From contig CACWNQ010000010.1 in the NCBI GenBank assembly GCA_902762385.1, forward strand, positions 1 to 64,000: a stretch of DNA of 64,000 nucleotides, given 5' to 3'. Each line of letters starts with the position of its first letter. Position 1 is the stretch's first letter. The notes under the pieces were generated by a model. It searched no databases. It saw only the letters and a list, made by a program, of their open reading frames with translations, and was not told the origin of the DNA. Position numbers and translations under genes: made by a program. The DNA comes from an uncultured Bacteroidales bacterium. GTDB lineage: Bacteria; Bacteroidota; Bacteroidia; Bacteroidales; Muribaculaceae. Of this stretch, positions 8,074 to 16,149 are shown piece after piece.

Positions 8074-8631
8074 ATAACGCTCACCGATGAACTGCTCGGC
8101 ACCAATGCCGATGGCAGCAAGAATGAGGAGTATTGCATCTATTGCTACAAGGATGGAGCCTTCACGGGCGACTTCACGATGGAGGAAATGGTGGAATTCT
8201 GCTCGCAGTATGTAGACGAGTACAACAAAAACACTGGAGAATCTCTCAATAGCGAGGAGTATAAGAATGTGCTTCGCCAGTTTTATCCTAGCCTGAAACG
8301 TTGGCAATTGCCAGCCGACCAGCTTCCTCATGCCACATCTCCTATCAAGCAGAAACTCATTGAGGAAATTAACGCGCTAGGAGTCAATGGTTTGCCTGAG
8401 ATTAACAACCTCTTTGTGCTGCAGGGCTCTTATGTTAATATGGAGTATGAGATAAACGGCAACAAAGTGAAGTTGCTCGATGATAACGCCACCTACTGGT
8501 GCAACCAAGTGGAGCGCCTTGACTCACCAGGCCGCTGCTTCGGCATTGCTTGCGATGAGCACCACATCTTCGTGAGTGAGTATGGCAAAGACGGCGTTGA
8601 CGCCGAAATTGTGATGCTCAAGAGAAGATAG
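8074..8631 (+). pseudogene. 5'-truncated zinc-ribbon paralogue with a different C-terminal domain
   Basis: From 8080 the DNA encodes TDELLGTNADGSKNEEYCIY, nearly identical to residues 14-33 of the protein at 7251. However, the promoter, the start codon and the first 12 codons, including the CxxC of the first zinc pair, are missing: the sequence jumps from AATAAATAA straight to the equivalent of codon 13. In-frame stops lie at 8068-8073. The first in-frame ATG is 8179, which would give a 150-residue protein without the zinc ribbon. After the ribbon the sequence no longer follows the PNPOx domain but an unrelated stretch (GLPEINNLFVLQGSYVNMEY) of unknown family. The remaining frame is intact to 8631, so the loss may be recent or a short product may still be made. 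Confidence 0.65.
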
Positions 8632-8648
8632 TATCAAAACCCTGAAAG

Positions 8649-8679
8649 TTGGTGAAGTTATCGTTATTTAGTATTTTTG
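8649..8679 (+). promoter_or_regulatory. Promoter of the DUF3667 gene
   Basis: TTG at 8649-8651, a 20-base spacer and an exact TATTTTTG at 8672-8679. The ATG is at 8714, leaving a leader of about 30 bases. Confidence 0.6.
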
Positions 8680-8713
8680 CAGTGACTAAACAGTAATTGA
8701 ATTTATTTTTGCA

Positions 8714-9907
8714 ATGAATATCCAACCAGAGGAGTTAGAGAGGTTAGACCTTGAGGAAACCAACGTTCAAGATGCCGAGGCGACTATCGAGATGGTAGCC
8801 GAAGAGTCTGGCGCACAGGCACCCGAGGTGCACGTTATGGAGGTACCTGAAGTGCCCAACGTGCAGGTACCCGAAGAGCCTGACCAAGAGCTCGTGGTGA
8901 CTCCTCCCATTCCTGTAGTTAAGAAACCATCAACTCAAGAAGTTGAGGAGGTCGAGATGTTGGATATTGAGAATGATGAGAGCTTGGCAGTTGAGGATAG
9001 CACCCCAATGAGTAAAACAAAAAAAGTTCTCAATTGTCTGAAAAGCAGCAAGAAGCGTGCCGTTCTGAAGCGAGCCTTCCACGTGTGGCAACTCAAGCCC
9101 CATGAGGTGGCCCCATTGTCGGAGTCGACCCATGAGTGCGCTGCGTGTGGTACTGAGTATCAAGGGAATTATTGCCCCCGATGTGGCCAGTCGGCAAGCA
9201 TCGGCAGGTTTTCGTTCAAGAAGGCAATGATGCATTTCCTTGATGTGTGGGGCATGGGCAATCGCAGCATGTTTCGCAGCCTTCGCGACTTGGTGCTTCG
9301 CCCTGGCTATATGATTCGCGACTACCTGAGCGGCATGCAGAGTGCCTATTTCCCGCCCTTCAAGATGTTCTTTGTATTTGTGGCAATATCACTGCTAGTA
9401 GAACATGGGTTGAGCTTTGATGTTGAAGAAAAAAGAGATCGCACATTTGAGCCACAAACCGAAGTCGTGCAACAGAATCAGCAAGAGAATAATAAACACC
9501 TTTTGTTATCAATTGTTGATAAATTTACCACGATGATGGATTCTTTAAGAGAAAAGAACCCTGCCATATTTTCTCTCTTTACGCTAATGCTGTTCTCTTG
9601 GCCTCTGTTCTTCTTCTTGCACAAGACACCCAAGATTCCCGACCTGCGGTTTTCGGAGTTCATCGTAGTGCTTGTTTATACCTCAAATTCCTATACCATT
9701 TTTTCAATTGCTGGTGATCTACTGGATTCTGACCTCCTTAGATTAATAGCTGTGATTATGGTCTTTGTGGCTCTTCATCAGTTCTCAGGATACAAGAAAC
9801 TACGTATCTTGGGTTACATAATACTCACTCTAATAATTTCGATCACAGCGTTTTGCATCATTATCTCAGCTGGCTTAGGAATAACTTATCTTTTTGTGTC
9901 AAAATAA
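8714..9907 (+). CDS. DUF3667 domain membrane protein with acidic N-terminal extension
   Basis: The 397-residue protein has a low-complexity acidic N-terminus (residues 1-100, rich in Glu, Val and Pro). A DUF3667 block follows, with a CxxC...CxxC zinc-binding pair (CAACG and CPRCG, about residues 141-159). The family segment GRFSFKKAMMHFLDVWG and the PGYMIRDYLSGMQSAYFPPF turn come next. At least four C-terminal membrane helices are predicted from about residue 220. DUF3667 proteins are common in Bacteroidetes and their function is not established. The acidic extension is longer than I expect for the family. It is transcribed alone. Confidence 0.8.
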   Translation: MNIQPEELERLDLEETNVQDAEATIEMVAEESGAQAPEVHVMEVPEVPNVQVPEEPDQELVVTPPIPVVKKPSTQEVEEVEMLDIENDESLAVEDSTPMSKTKKVLNCLKSSKKRAVLKRAFHVWQLKPHEVAPLSESTHECAACGTEYQGNYCPRCGQSASIGRFSFKKAMMHFLDVWGMGNRSMFRSLRDLVLRPGYMIRDYLSGMQSAYFPPFKMFFVFVAISLLVEHGLSFDVEEKRDRTFEPQTEVVQQNQQENNKHLLLSIVDKFTTMMDSLREKNPAIFSLFTLMLFSWPLFFFLHKTPKIPDLRFSEFIVVLVYTSNSYTIFSIAGDLLDSDLLRLIAVIMVFVALHQFSGYKKLRILGYIILTLIISITAFCIIISAGLGITYLFVSK

Positions 9908-10047
9908 ATAATCGCACAATTTTTTTAAAAAAATTCCAAAAAGAATGTAGTTTTTATAGAGTCATTGCGTCTAATTAATAGAAAGTGGCTGAAAAACCGC
10001 TCCTAAAACGACACAAAATCTACAAACAACTATCTAATATTTTTATT

Positions 10048-12060
10048 ATGAAAAAAACAGTTTTAGCGTTTGCACTCGCCCTAACTTTCGTGGCAGGCAT
10101 AGCACAAATCAACAAGGCCAATATGGACCTTAGTGTGAAACCAGGTGAGAACTTTTGGCAGTATGCCGTTGGTGGCTGGCTCAAGGCCAACCCTCTCGAC
10201 AAGCAGCACACCCAGAACGGTGCGTTCATGGACCTTTATGAACAGAACAACGACCGCATCAACGACCTTATCATGGAGTATGCTGGCAAGCACCTTCCCC
10301 AAGGTACCGATGGGCAGAAGATTGGTAGTCTCTATCGCCTGTACATGGACACCGTGAGCCGTAACGAGATGGGCTACAAACCCATCCTCCCCTACCTCAA
10401 CCAAGTGCGCGCCATCAAGACTCGTGAAGAGATGCTTCGCGTTATGTACGAACTCGATGCTAAAGGCTTTGGAACAGCACCTTTCGGCATCTATCTTGGC
10501 ATGAACCCCTTCAACAGCAATGAGTACATGATGGGTGCCGGCCATGGCGGCGCATCACTGTCGAAAGAGTACTACGACAACCCCAGTGAGCAGCAGAAGC
10601 TAGTAGTGAGCACCATCAAAGAACTCAACAAAGACCTATTGAAGATGGTGGGCCACAGCGACGAGGAAGCCCAGCGCATGATGGAGGCCGAGTGGGCCAT
10701 CGAGACCAAGATTGGTCTTACCCAGCTCGACCAGGTGGAATCGCGCGACCCCTATAAGCGCATCCACATCATGACATGGGACCAGTTGCTCAACGATTTC
10801 AAGGGCATTGACTGGGCCACCTACCGCGACGTAATCAAATATCCACAGGATATCGACACTGTTAACGTGGGCCAGATTGAGCCAGTGCATGTGGTAGAAG
10901 ACTTGCTTGCTAACGCCAGCATCGACGACTGGAAAGCTTTCATGGAGCTTAGCATCGTCAAGGAATTCGCTGGATTCCTGTCAGATGATTTCAGTGACCG
11001 CGCCTTCGAGGCCAGCAAGAAAATTTCGGGCGTTCAGGAGCAGCAACCTCGCTGGAAGCGCGCAGTGGGCCTCATCAGCGGTAGCCTGGGCGAGACTATT
11101 GGCAAGCTCTATGTACAGAAATACTTCCCCGAGAGCAGCAAAAAGCGCGTTGTTAAACTTGTAAAAGACTTGCAGCAAGCCTTTGAGGACCGCCTGAAGG
11201 ACAACACTTGGATGAGCGAGGAGACCAAGGCTAAAGCCATCGAGAAACTCCACGCCATGCACATCAACGTGGGATACCCCGACAAGTGGCAGGACATGGA
11301 GAAATACATTGATATTCGCGAGAATGAGAATTTGGTTGAGAACTACATCCGCATCTCACAAGAGACCACTCAGGCAAACCTGCGCAAGCACTGGCACAAG
11401 CCCGTTGACAAGACCGTGATGGCATGCACTCCACAAACTGTAAACGCATTCTACAACTCGCGCTTCAACAGCATCAACTTCCCTGCCGCCATCCTGCAAC
11501 CTCCTTTCTTTGACCCAGAGGCCGACTATGCAAGCAACTATGGCGCCATCGGTATGGTCATCGGCCACGAGATGACTCATGGATTTGACGACAAGGGTTG
11601 CCTCTTCGACAAGGACGGAAACCTCGCCAACTGGTGGACTCCTGAAGATAAAACCAACTATGATCAGCGCACCAAGGTGATTGCCGACTGGTTTGGTTCG
11701 CAGGAAATTCTTCCCGGCGTGAAGGTCAACGGCCTCAAGACTCTGGGCGAGAACGTGAGCGACAACGGTGGTCTGAACATTGCTTACCGCGCTTTTGAAA
11801 ACCGTATGAAGGTGGAGCCACTCAAGACTCTCGACGGTTTCACTCCAGCACAGCGCTTCTTCCTTGCCAATGCTCGCGTGTGGGCTAGCAACAGCACACC
11901 CGAAGCACTTGCCAACCTCGTTGACAGCGACACCCACTCGCCCCACGAGCTCCGCGTCAACGCCGCCCTGCCAATGATCGACGCTTGGTACAAGGCCTTC
12001 AATATCAAGAGCACCGACAAGATGTATCTCCCTAAGGAGAAACGCGCAGTAGTGTGGTAA
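10048..12060 (+). CDS. M13-family (neprilysin/PepO-like) zinc metallopeptidase
   Basis: The 670-residue exported peptidase starts at 10048, where a signal peptide begins (MKKTVLAFALALTFVAGIAQ). An upstream in-frame ATG at 9985 would place charged residues before it. The N-terminal M13 domain is followed by the catalytic domain with HExxH (VIGHEMTHGFDDKG, near residues 504-508), the downstream ExxxD zinc ligand (ENVSDNGGL) and the C-terminal PHELRVN motif. All catalytic elements are present and the length is normal. These enzymes cleave peptides in the periplasm or at the cell surface. A CGTCTAA element at 9968-9974 resembles the -10 part of the ECF-type promoters found elsewhere in the window, but its -35 is poor. 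Confidence 0.92.
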   Translation: MKKTVLAFALALTFVAGIAQINKANMDLSVKPGENFWQYAVGGWLKANPLDKQHTQNGAFMDLYEQNNDRINDLIMEYAGKHLPQGTDGQKIGSLYRLYMDTVSRNEMGYKPILPYLNQVRAIKTREEMLRVMYELDAKGFGTAPFGIYLGMNPFNSNEYMMGAGHGGASLSKEYYDNPSEQQKLVVSTIKELNKDLLKMVGHSDEEAQRMMEAEWAIETKIGLTQLDQVESRDPYKRIHIMTWDQLLNDFKGIDWATYRDVIKYPQDIDTVNVGQIEPVHVVEDLLANASIDDWKAFMELSIVKEFAGFLSDDFSDRAFEASKKISGVQEQQPRWKRAVGLISGSLGETIGKLYVQKYFPESSKKRVVKLVKDLQQAFEDRLKDNTWMSEETKAKAIEKLHAMHINVGYPDKWQDMEKYIDIRENENLVENYIRISQETTQANLRKHWHKPVDKTVMACTPQTVNAFYNSRFNSINFPAAILQPPFFDPEADYASNYGAIGMVIGHEMTHGFDDKGCLFDKDGNLANWWTPEDKTNYDQRTKVIADWFGSQEILPGVKVNGLKTLGENVSDNGGLNIAYRAFENRMKVEPLKTLDGFTPAQRFFLANARVWASNSTPEALANLVDSDTHSPHELRVNAALPMIDAWYKAFNIKSTDKMYLPKEKRAVVW

Positions 12061-12083
12061 TATTTGGAATTATATATTAAAAG

Positions 12084-12120
12084 ATTAAGGATTAGTGACG
12101 CTTTCGCACTAATCCTTAAT
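12084..12120. terminator. Bidirectional terminator between the M13 peptidase and the alcohol dehydrogenase
   Basis: A 14-bp perfect inverted repeat (ATTAAGGATTAGTG at 12084-12097, its complement at 12107-12120) with a 9-base loop lies between two convergent genes. Confidence 0.7.
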
Positions 12121-12144
12121 TTATTATATAACTATCTTGCCTAG

Positions 12145-13329
12145 TTATCGCGCCATCAAGTAGATGTCGCGCATGGCTTTGGCATCGAGCACTTCCATGG
12201 CACCCAGAGTGATGGTGCCGCCACGCGAGCACTTCTCGACCATTGTGTCAATCTCCTGGTCGGTTATTTCGCGTCCCAGCAGCTCATGAATATTGGTGGG
12301 CATACCAATTTGGCGATAAAACTCCTCAACGGCACATATACCGCACTCGGCAGTCTCCTCAGGATGCGAAAAGTCGTTAGGAACACCCATCACATTGACG
12401 GCAAACTGAACAAATCGATTTAAATGCTTATCCTTGACATAACGGGCCCATGATGGCCAAATAGCAGCCAGTCCTGCCCCATGTGTAACACCAAAGAGAG
12501 CACTGAGCTCATGCTCGAGGCGATGGGTTGCAAAATCTTTCTCGGTGCCACACTCTGTCAAGTCGTTGTGTGCTAGCGAACCTGCCCACATGATTTGTGC
12601 ACGATTGCGATAGTCCTCGGGGTTGCGCATCACTACCAGCGCCGAATCCTTGACGGTGCGAAGCAACGCCTCACTGATGGAGTCGGTGAGCGTCATGTCC
12701 TCATATTTCGAGAAGTAGCGTTCCATGGTGTGCATCATTATGTCGGTGGCACCGGCTGCCGTCTGGTAAGGAGGCAGAGTGAAAGTGCGCTCGGGGTTCA
12801 TTACAGCAAATCGGCAACGGCACAGGTCACTGTTGATACCACGCTTGAGCAGACCCTCGTCGGCAGTAATCACACAACTCGATGACATCTCGCTACCGGC
12901 AGCAGGGATGGTCAGCACCACACCAATTGGCAGGCACAGCTTGGGCACATCCTTTCCTGCCCAGAAATCCCACACATCACCATCATAAGGCACACCATAG
13001 CCTATCGCCTTTGACGAGTCAATAACACTACCACCACCCACGGCAAGAATGAAGTCCACTCCCTCGCGACGGCACAATTCAATGCCCTCGCGCACTTTTG
13101 ACAACAGAGGGTTGGGAACCACTCCACCAAGTTCACAAAATGCGATATCAGCATCACTCAGTTGATTGCGCACCACGTCGAGCAGGCCCGAACGCTGCGC
13201 CGAACCACCACCATAGTGTATCAGCACTTTTTTGCCACCATTGGCAGCCACTAGTTCACCTATCTTATTCTCCGACTCACACCCAAACACAACCCTTGTG
13301 GGTGCGTAAAAATTGAAATCCTTTATCAT
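12145..13329 (-). CDS. Iron-containing alcohol dehydrogenase (BdhA/YqhD-like)
   Basis: The 394-residue protein is full length for group III metal-dependent alcohol dehydrogenases. It opens with FNFYAPTRVVFG and has the nucleotide-binding GGGSVIDSSKAI segment (about residues 98-109). The metal-binding region GATDIMMHTMERYF and the FGVTHGAGLAAIWPSW motif provide the Asp/His ligands. Closest in style are NAD(P)H-dependent butanol or aldehyde reductases (BdhA, YqhD). The probable role is reduction of aldehydes during fermentation or detoxification. It is a single gene facing the M13 peptidase gene, sharing its terminator. Confidence 0.9.
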   Translation of the reverse strand: MIKDFNFYAPTRVVFGCESENKIGELVAANGGKKVLIHYGGGSAQRSGLLDVVRNQLSDADIAFCELGGVVPNPLLSKVREGIELCRREGVDFILAVGGGSVIDSSKAIGYGVPYDGDVWDFWAGKDVPKLCLPIGVVLTIPAAGSEMSSSCVITADEGLLKRGINSDLCRCRFAVMNPERTFTLPPYQTAAGATDIMMHTMERYFSKYEDMTLTDSISEALLRTVKDSALVVMRNPEDYRNRAQIMWAGSLAHNDLTECGTEKDFATHRLEHELSALFGVTHGAGLAAIWPSWARYVKDKHLNRFVQFAVNVMGVPNDFSHPEETAECGICAVEEFYRQIGMPTNIHELLGREITDQEIDTMVEKCSRGGTITLGAMEVLDAKAMRDIYLMAR

Positions 13330-13401
13330 AATAACATCTTATTAGTAACTTTTCGCAAAGATACAACTTTTTGGGGATATAGTGAAATAATACTACCACT
13401 C

Positions 13402-13464
13402 GTCACAAAACACTGCAGAATATCCCAAAAGCTTGTTATTGCTGTAATTCTAGTAGTAATTTTG
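13402..13464 (+). promoter_or_regulatory. Promoter with TGCAGAATATCCCAAAA motif, distal promoter of the OMP gene
   Basis: GTCACAAA plus TGCAGAATATCCCAAAA (13402-13430) is followed by CTTG and, after 21 bases, an exact TAATTTTG (13457-13464). It matches the arrangement at 4931-4992 with a one-base spacing difference. A TGCAAGC/GCTTGCA inverted repeat lies in the leader near 13478-13506. Confidence 0.5.
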
Positions 13465-13570
13465 CGTCACAATTGTGCAAGCCAAGTGCAGCCACATGCT
13501 TGCATGATTTTTTAAAACATAGCACTTGTTAAAACATCTAAAAACTTAACAACAACTCAAAAATTCCTGA

Positions 13571-13597
13571 AACATTTTAGACGGTCATAACGTCTAA
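13571..13597 (+). promoter_or_regulatory. ECF-sigma-type promoter, proximal promoter of the OMP gene
   Basis: AACATTTT (13571-13578), 12 bases, then CGTCTAA (13591-13597). AAC at -35 and CGTC at -10 are the usual ECF sigma cores. It also contains a TTAGACG/CGTCTAA inverted repeat with a 7-base gap. The ATG is 47 bases downstream. Confidence 0.5.
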
Positions 13598-13644
13598 CGA
13601 GAGAACAAAGCAAACAATATGTATAATTTAAAAAATAAGGTAAA

Positions 13645-16014
13645 ATGAAAGTTTTAGTTTTGAGAATTACTGCTCTGATGGCTGTCATGATGATGGCTTT
13701 GAGCGCTGTAGCAAAAACTCCCGATGTTAACGGCAAAGTTGTTGACGAGAATGGTGAGCCAATGCCATTTGTCAACGTTGTGATGCTATCGATGCCCGAC
13801 TCGGCCTATGTGCAGGGCGGCATCACCGACGAGCAAGGCGCTTTTAACCTTACCTCCTTGCAAAATGGTGGACTGGTAAAGATTTCTTATATAGGTTATC
13901 AGACATTGTATATCAACTCAAGCGCTGTTGACCTGGGAACAATCATCCTGCAGCCCGAAGCTACACTGCTGGGCGAGGTGGTAGTGGTGAGCAAGCTGCC
14001 TAAAACGCGTGTGAAGGGTGACGCTATGCGCACCACCATCGAAGGCACCATACTTGAGAAGGCTGGAACTGTGGCCGATGCACTAGCGAGAGTGCCATCG
14101 CTCGAAGCTGAGCGCGACGGCGGCGTGAAGGTGCTTGGCCGTGGCGATGCCGAGGTGTATATCAATGGTCGCAAGGTTCAAGACATGAGCGAGCTCTCGC
14201 GCCTGCGTTCCGATCAAATTGAGCACGTTGATGTGATTCAGAACCCCGGCGCACGCTATGCCGCCTCGACTAAGGCAGTGGTGCGCATCCAGCTCAAGAA
14301 GGCACAAGGCGAGGGTTTCAGTTTCCAGGACAACCTGAATGGAATGTATCAATACGGATACACCATTGCCAACAACCTAGATATGAACTACCGCACAGGT
14401 GGCCTTGACCTAACCGCATCGTTCTGGGCAGGACGCTATGGTCACACCAAGCAGTTGCAGGACAACGAGCTTATCTACTACGTTGGTCCCGACCACGTTA
14501 AGAGCGCGACAACTCAGGAAGGCAAAAACATCTGGAAAGGTTGGTCGCCACAATTGCAGGTGAACTATATGTTTAACGAGAACCATAGCTTGGGAGCGTT
14601 CTATAAATATGACCGCCACCCTGGCACCGATTTCAGCGACATGTTCTATACCGACAATTATGTGAACGGCATCTTGACAGAGCATTCCGAGAGCGACATC
14701 AGGCAGAGCGATACTTTTAAAAAGCACATCTTCAACGCCTACTATAATGGCAAGATTGGCAAACTGGGCATCGACTTCAATGTGGACGGACTCTTCGACA
14801 AGACCGAGACTCCGGGCAGCACAGTTGAGACTGCCACAGCGGCTACAGGAGAGACCTCACAGCGTAGCATTGAGAGCAACACCAGCAGTGGCAACGACTT
14901 CTGGGCCACAAAATTAATCTTCACTTATCCCGTGTGGAAAGGCAACTTGTCGCTCGGCGGCGAGTACTCACACAACCATCGCACCGACGCTTATTCCTTC
15001 ACCGCTACCGATGCTGTGCCAGTTAAGGCTACCGACACCAAGATCAACGAGTCGTCAACAGCCGCATTTGTGGAATTTGGTAGACTGTTTGGCCGTGTGT
15101 ATGCACAAGTGGGACTGCGCTATGAGCACCTAAAGAACGACTACTACAACTTTGGCGTGCGCGAGGATGAGGTGTGCCGCAACTACGGCGACTGGTTCCC
15201 CACTGCAGCTATCACCATGCCCATTGGCGACGTGCAACTGTCGCTCTCTTATCGTCGCGACATCCAGCGCCCCAACTATGGCAGTCTCACCAGCTCAACG
15301 GTGTATATCAATCGCTACACCTACCAGAGCGGCAACCCTTACCTGAAACCCACCTACACTCACAGCCTAGTGCTCAACTCTGCCTACAAGTGGATGAACC
15401 TCACCCTTAACTATGGTCGCATCAAGGACTGTGAGACAATGTCGACCGAACCCTATCCCGGTGCCGACGATCCATTGGTAAGCCTCGTTCGCCCAATCAA
15501 CAGCACCGAGGATTTCAACCAGCTGTCAATCAATTTTGTGGCACGTCCCGTGATAGGTTGCTGGCATCCACAGTGGAGTGCATTTGTTGTGTTTCAAAAC
15601 TATAAGACTCCTTGCGCCGACGGTTCAATCCTCACACTAAACCACCCATTCATGAACCTCGTGTGGCAAAATGGTATTGAGCTGCCAAAGGGCTTCCGTC
15701 TGAGTGCCGTCATGGTGTGGGCATCACGCGGTGACTACAACAACTTCCGCCTTACCAAAACCCGCTTCAACACATCGCTGGGCATTCAACGTGACTTCAG
15801 CTTGGGACGAATGGGAACACTTACTGCCGACCTGCGTTGCAACGACATTTTCAACACCAACAAGGCAGGTGCAGTTATCTACGGCATTCGCGAAATCTCA
15901 ACATATAATCCAGCCCGTCGCACCTTTATGCTCGACCTCACCTGGAAGTTCAACGCCGCAGGCAGCAAGTACCGTGGCTCGGGTGCAGGCGAGAAGCAGA
16001 AAGCAAGAATGTAG
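13645..16014 (+). CDS. Outer-membrane beta-barrel protein of the TonB-receptor-like OMP_b-brl_3 family
   Basis: The 789-residue protein has a signal peptide (1-23). A carboxypeptidase-regulatory-like domain follows at about 28-110 (VNGKVVDENGEPMPFVNVVM). A plug-like domain spans about 115-220 (VADALARVPSLEAERDGGVK, then VYINGRKVQDMSELSRL), and a large beta-barrel runs to the end. These belong to the TonB-dependent receptor superfamily but usually lack a SusD partner, as here, so the substrate is unknown. Two different promoters precede it, one housekeeping-like and one ECF-like. A decayed copy of its C-terminal end is found at 18264-18397. Confidence 0.88.
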   Translation: MKVLVLRITALMAVMMMALSAVAKTPDVNGKVVDENGEPMPFVNVVMLSMPDSAYVQGGITDEQGAFNLTSLQNGGLVKISYIGYQTLYINSSAVDLGTIILQPEATLLGEVVVVSKLPKTRVKGDAMRTTIEGTILEKAGTVADALARVPSLEAERDGGVKVLGRGDAEVYINGRKVQDMSELSRLRSDQIEHVDVIQNPGARYAASTKAVVRIQLKKAQGEGFSFQDNLNGMYQYGYTIANNLDMNYRTGGLDLTASFWAGRYGHTKQLQDNELIYYVGPDHVKSATTQEGKNIWKGWSPQLQVNYMFNENHSLGAFYKYDRHPGTDFSDMFYTDNYVNGILTEHSESDIRQSDTFKKHIFNAYYNGKIGKLGIDFNVDGLFDKTETPGSTVETATAATGETSQRSIESNTSSGNDFWATKLIFTYPVWKGNLSLGGEYSHNHRTDAYSFTATDAVPVKATDTKINESSTAAFVEFGRLFGRVYAQVGLRYEHLKNDYYNFGVREDEVCRNYGDWFPTAAITMPIGDVQLSLSYRRDIQRPNYGSLTSSTVYINRYTYQSGNPYLKPTYTHSLVLNSAYKWMNLTLNYGRIKDCETMSTEPYPGADDPLVSLVRPINSTEDFNQLSINFVARPVIGCWHPQWSAFVVFQNYKTPCADGSILTLNHPFMNLVWQNGIELPKGFRLSAVMVWASRGDYNNFRLTKTRFNTSLGIQRDFSLGRMGTLTADLRCNDIFNTNKAGAVIYGIREISTYNPARRTFMLDLTWKFNAAGSKYRGSGAGEKQKARM

Positions 16015-16066
16015 TATATAGTTCACAGTTAAGACTATCCTTAATAATCTCAAAATACAGTAATAT

Positions 16067-16107
16067 TAGGCGGCATCTGTCTTGATGACACATGCCGCCT
16101 ATTTTTT
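16067..16107 (+). terminator. Intrinsic terminator after the OMP gene
   Basis: The TAGGCGGCAT/ATGCCGCCTA stem (16067-16076 and 16092-16101), extended inside by TGTC/GACA, is followed by six T. Confidence 0.85.
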
Positions 16108-16149
16108 ATCTAACTAAAAACTATTTGGCTGGGACGTAATTATTCCAGA

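Noticed and set aside
11356..11946. 196-codon minus-strand frame within the M13 peptidase gene
   Set aside because: It covers the conserved HExxH region of the real gene in antisense.
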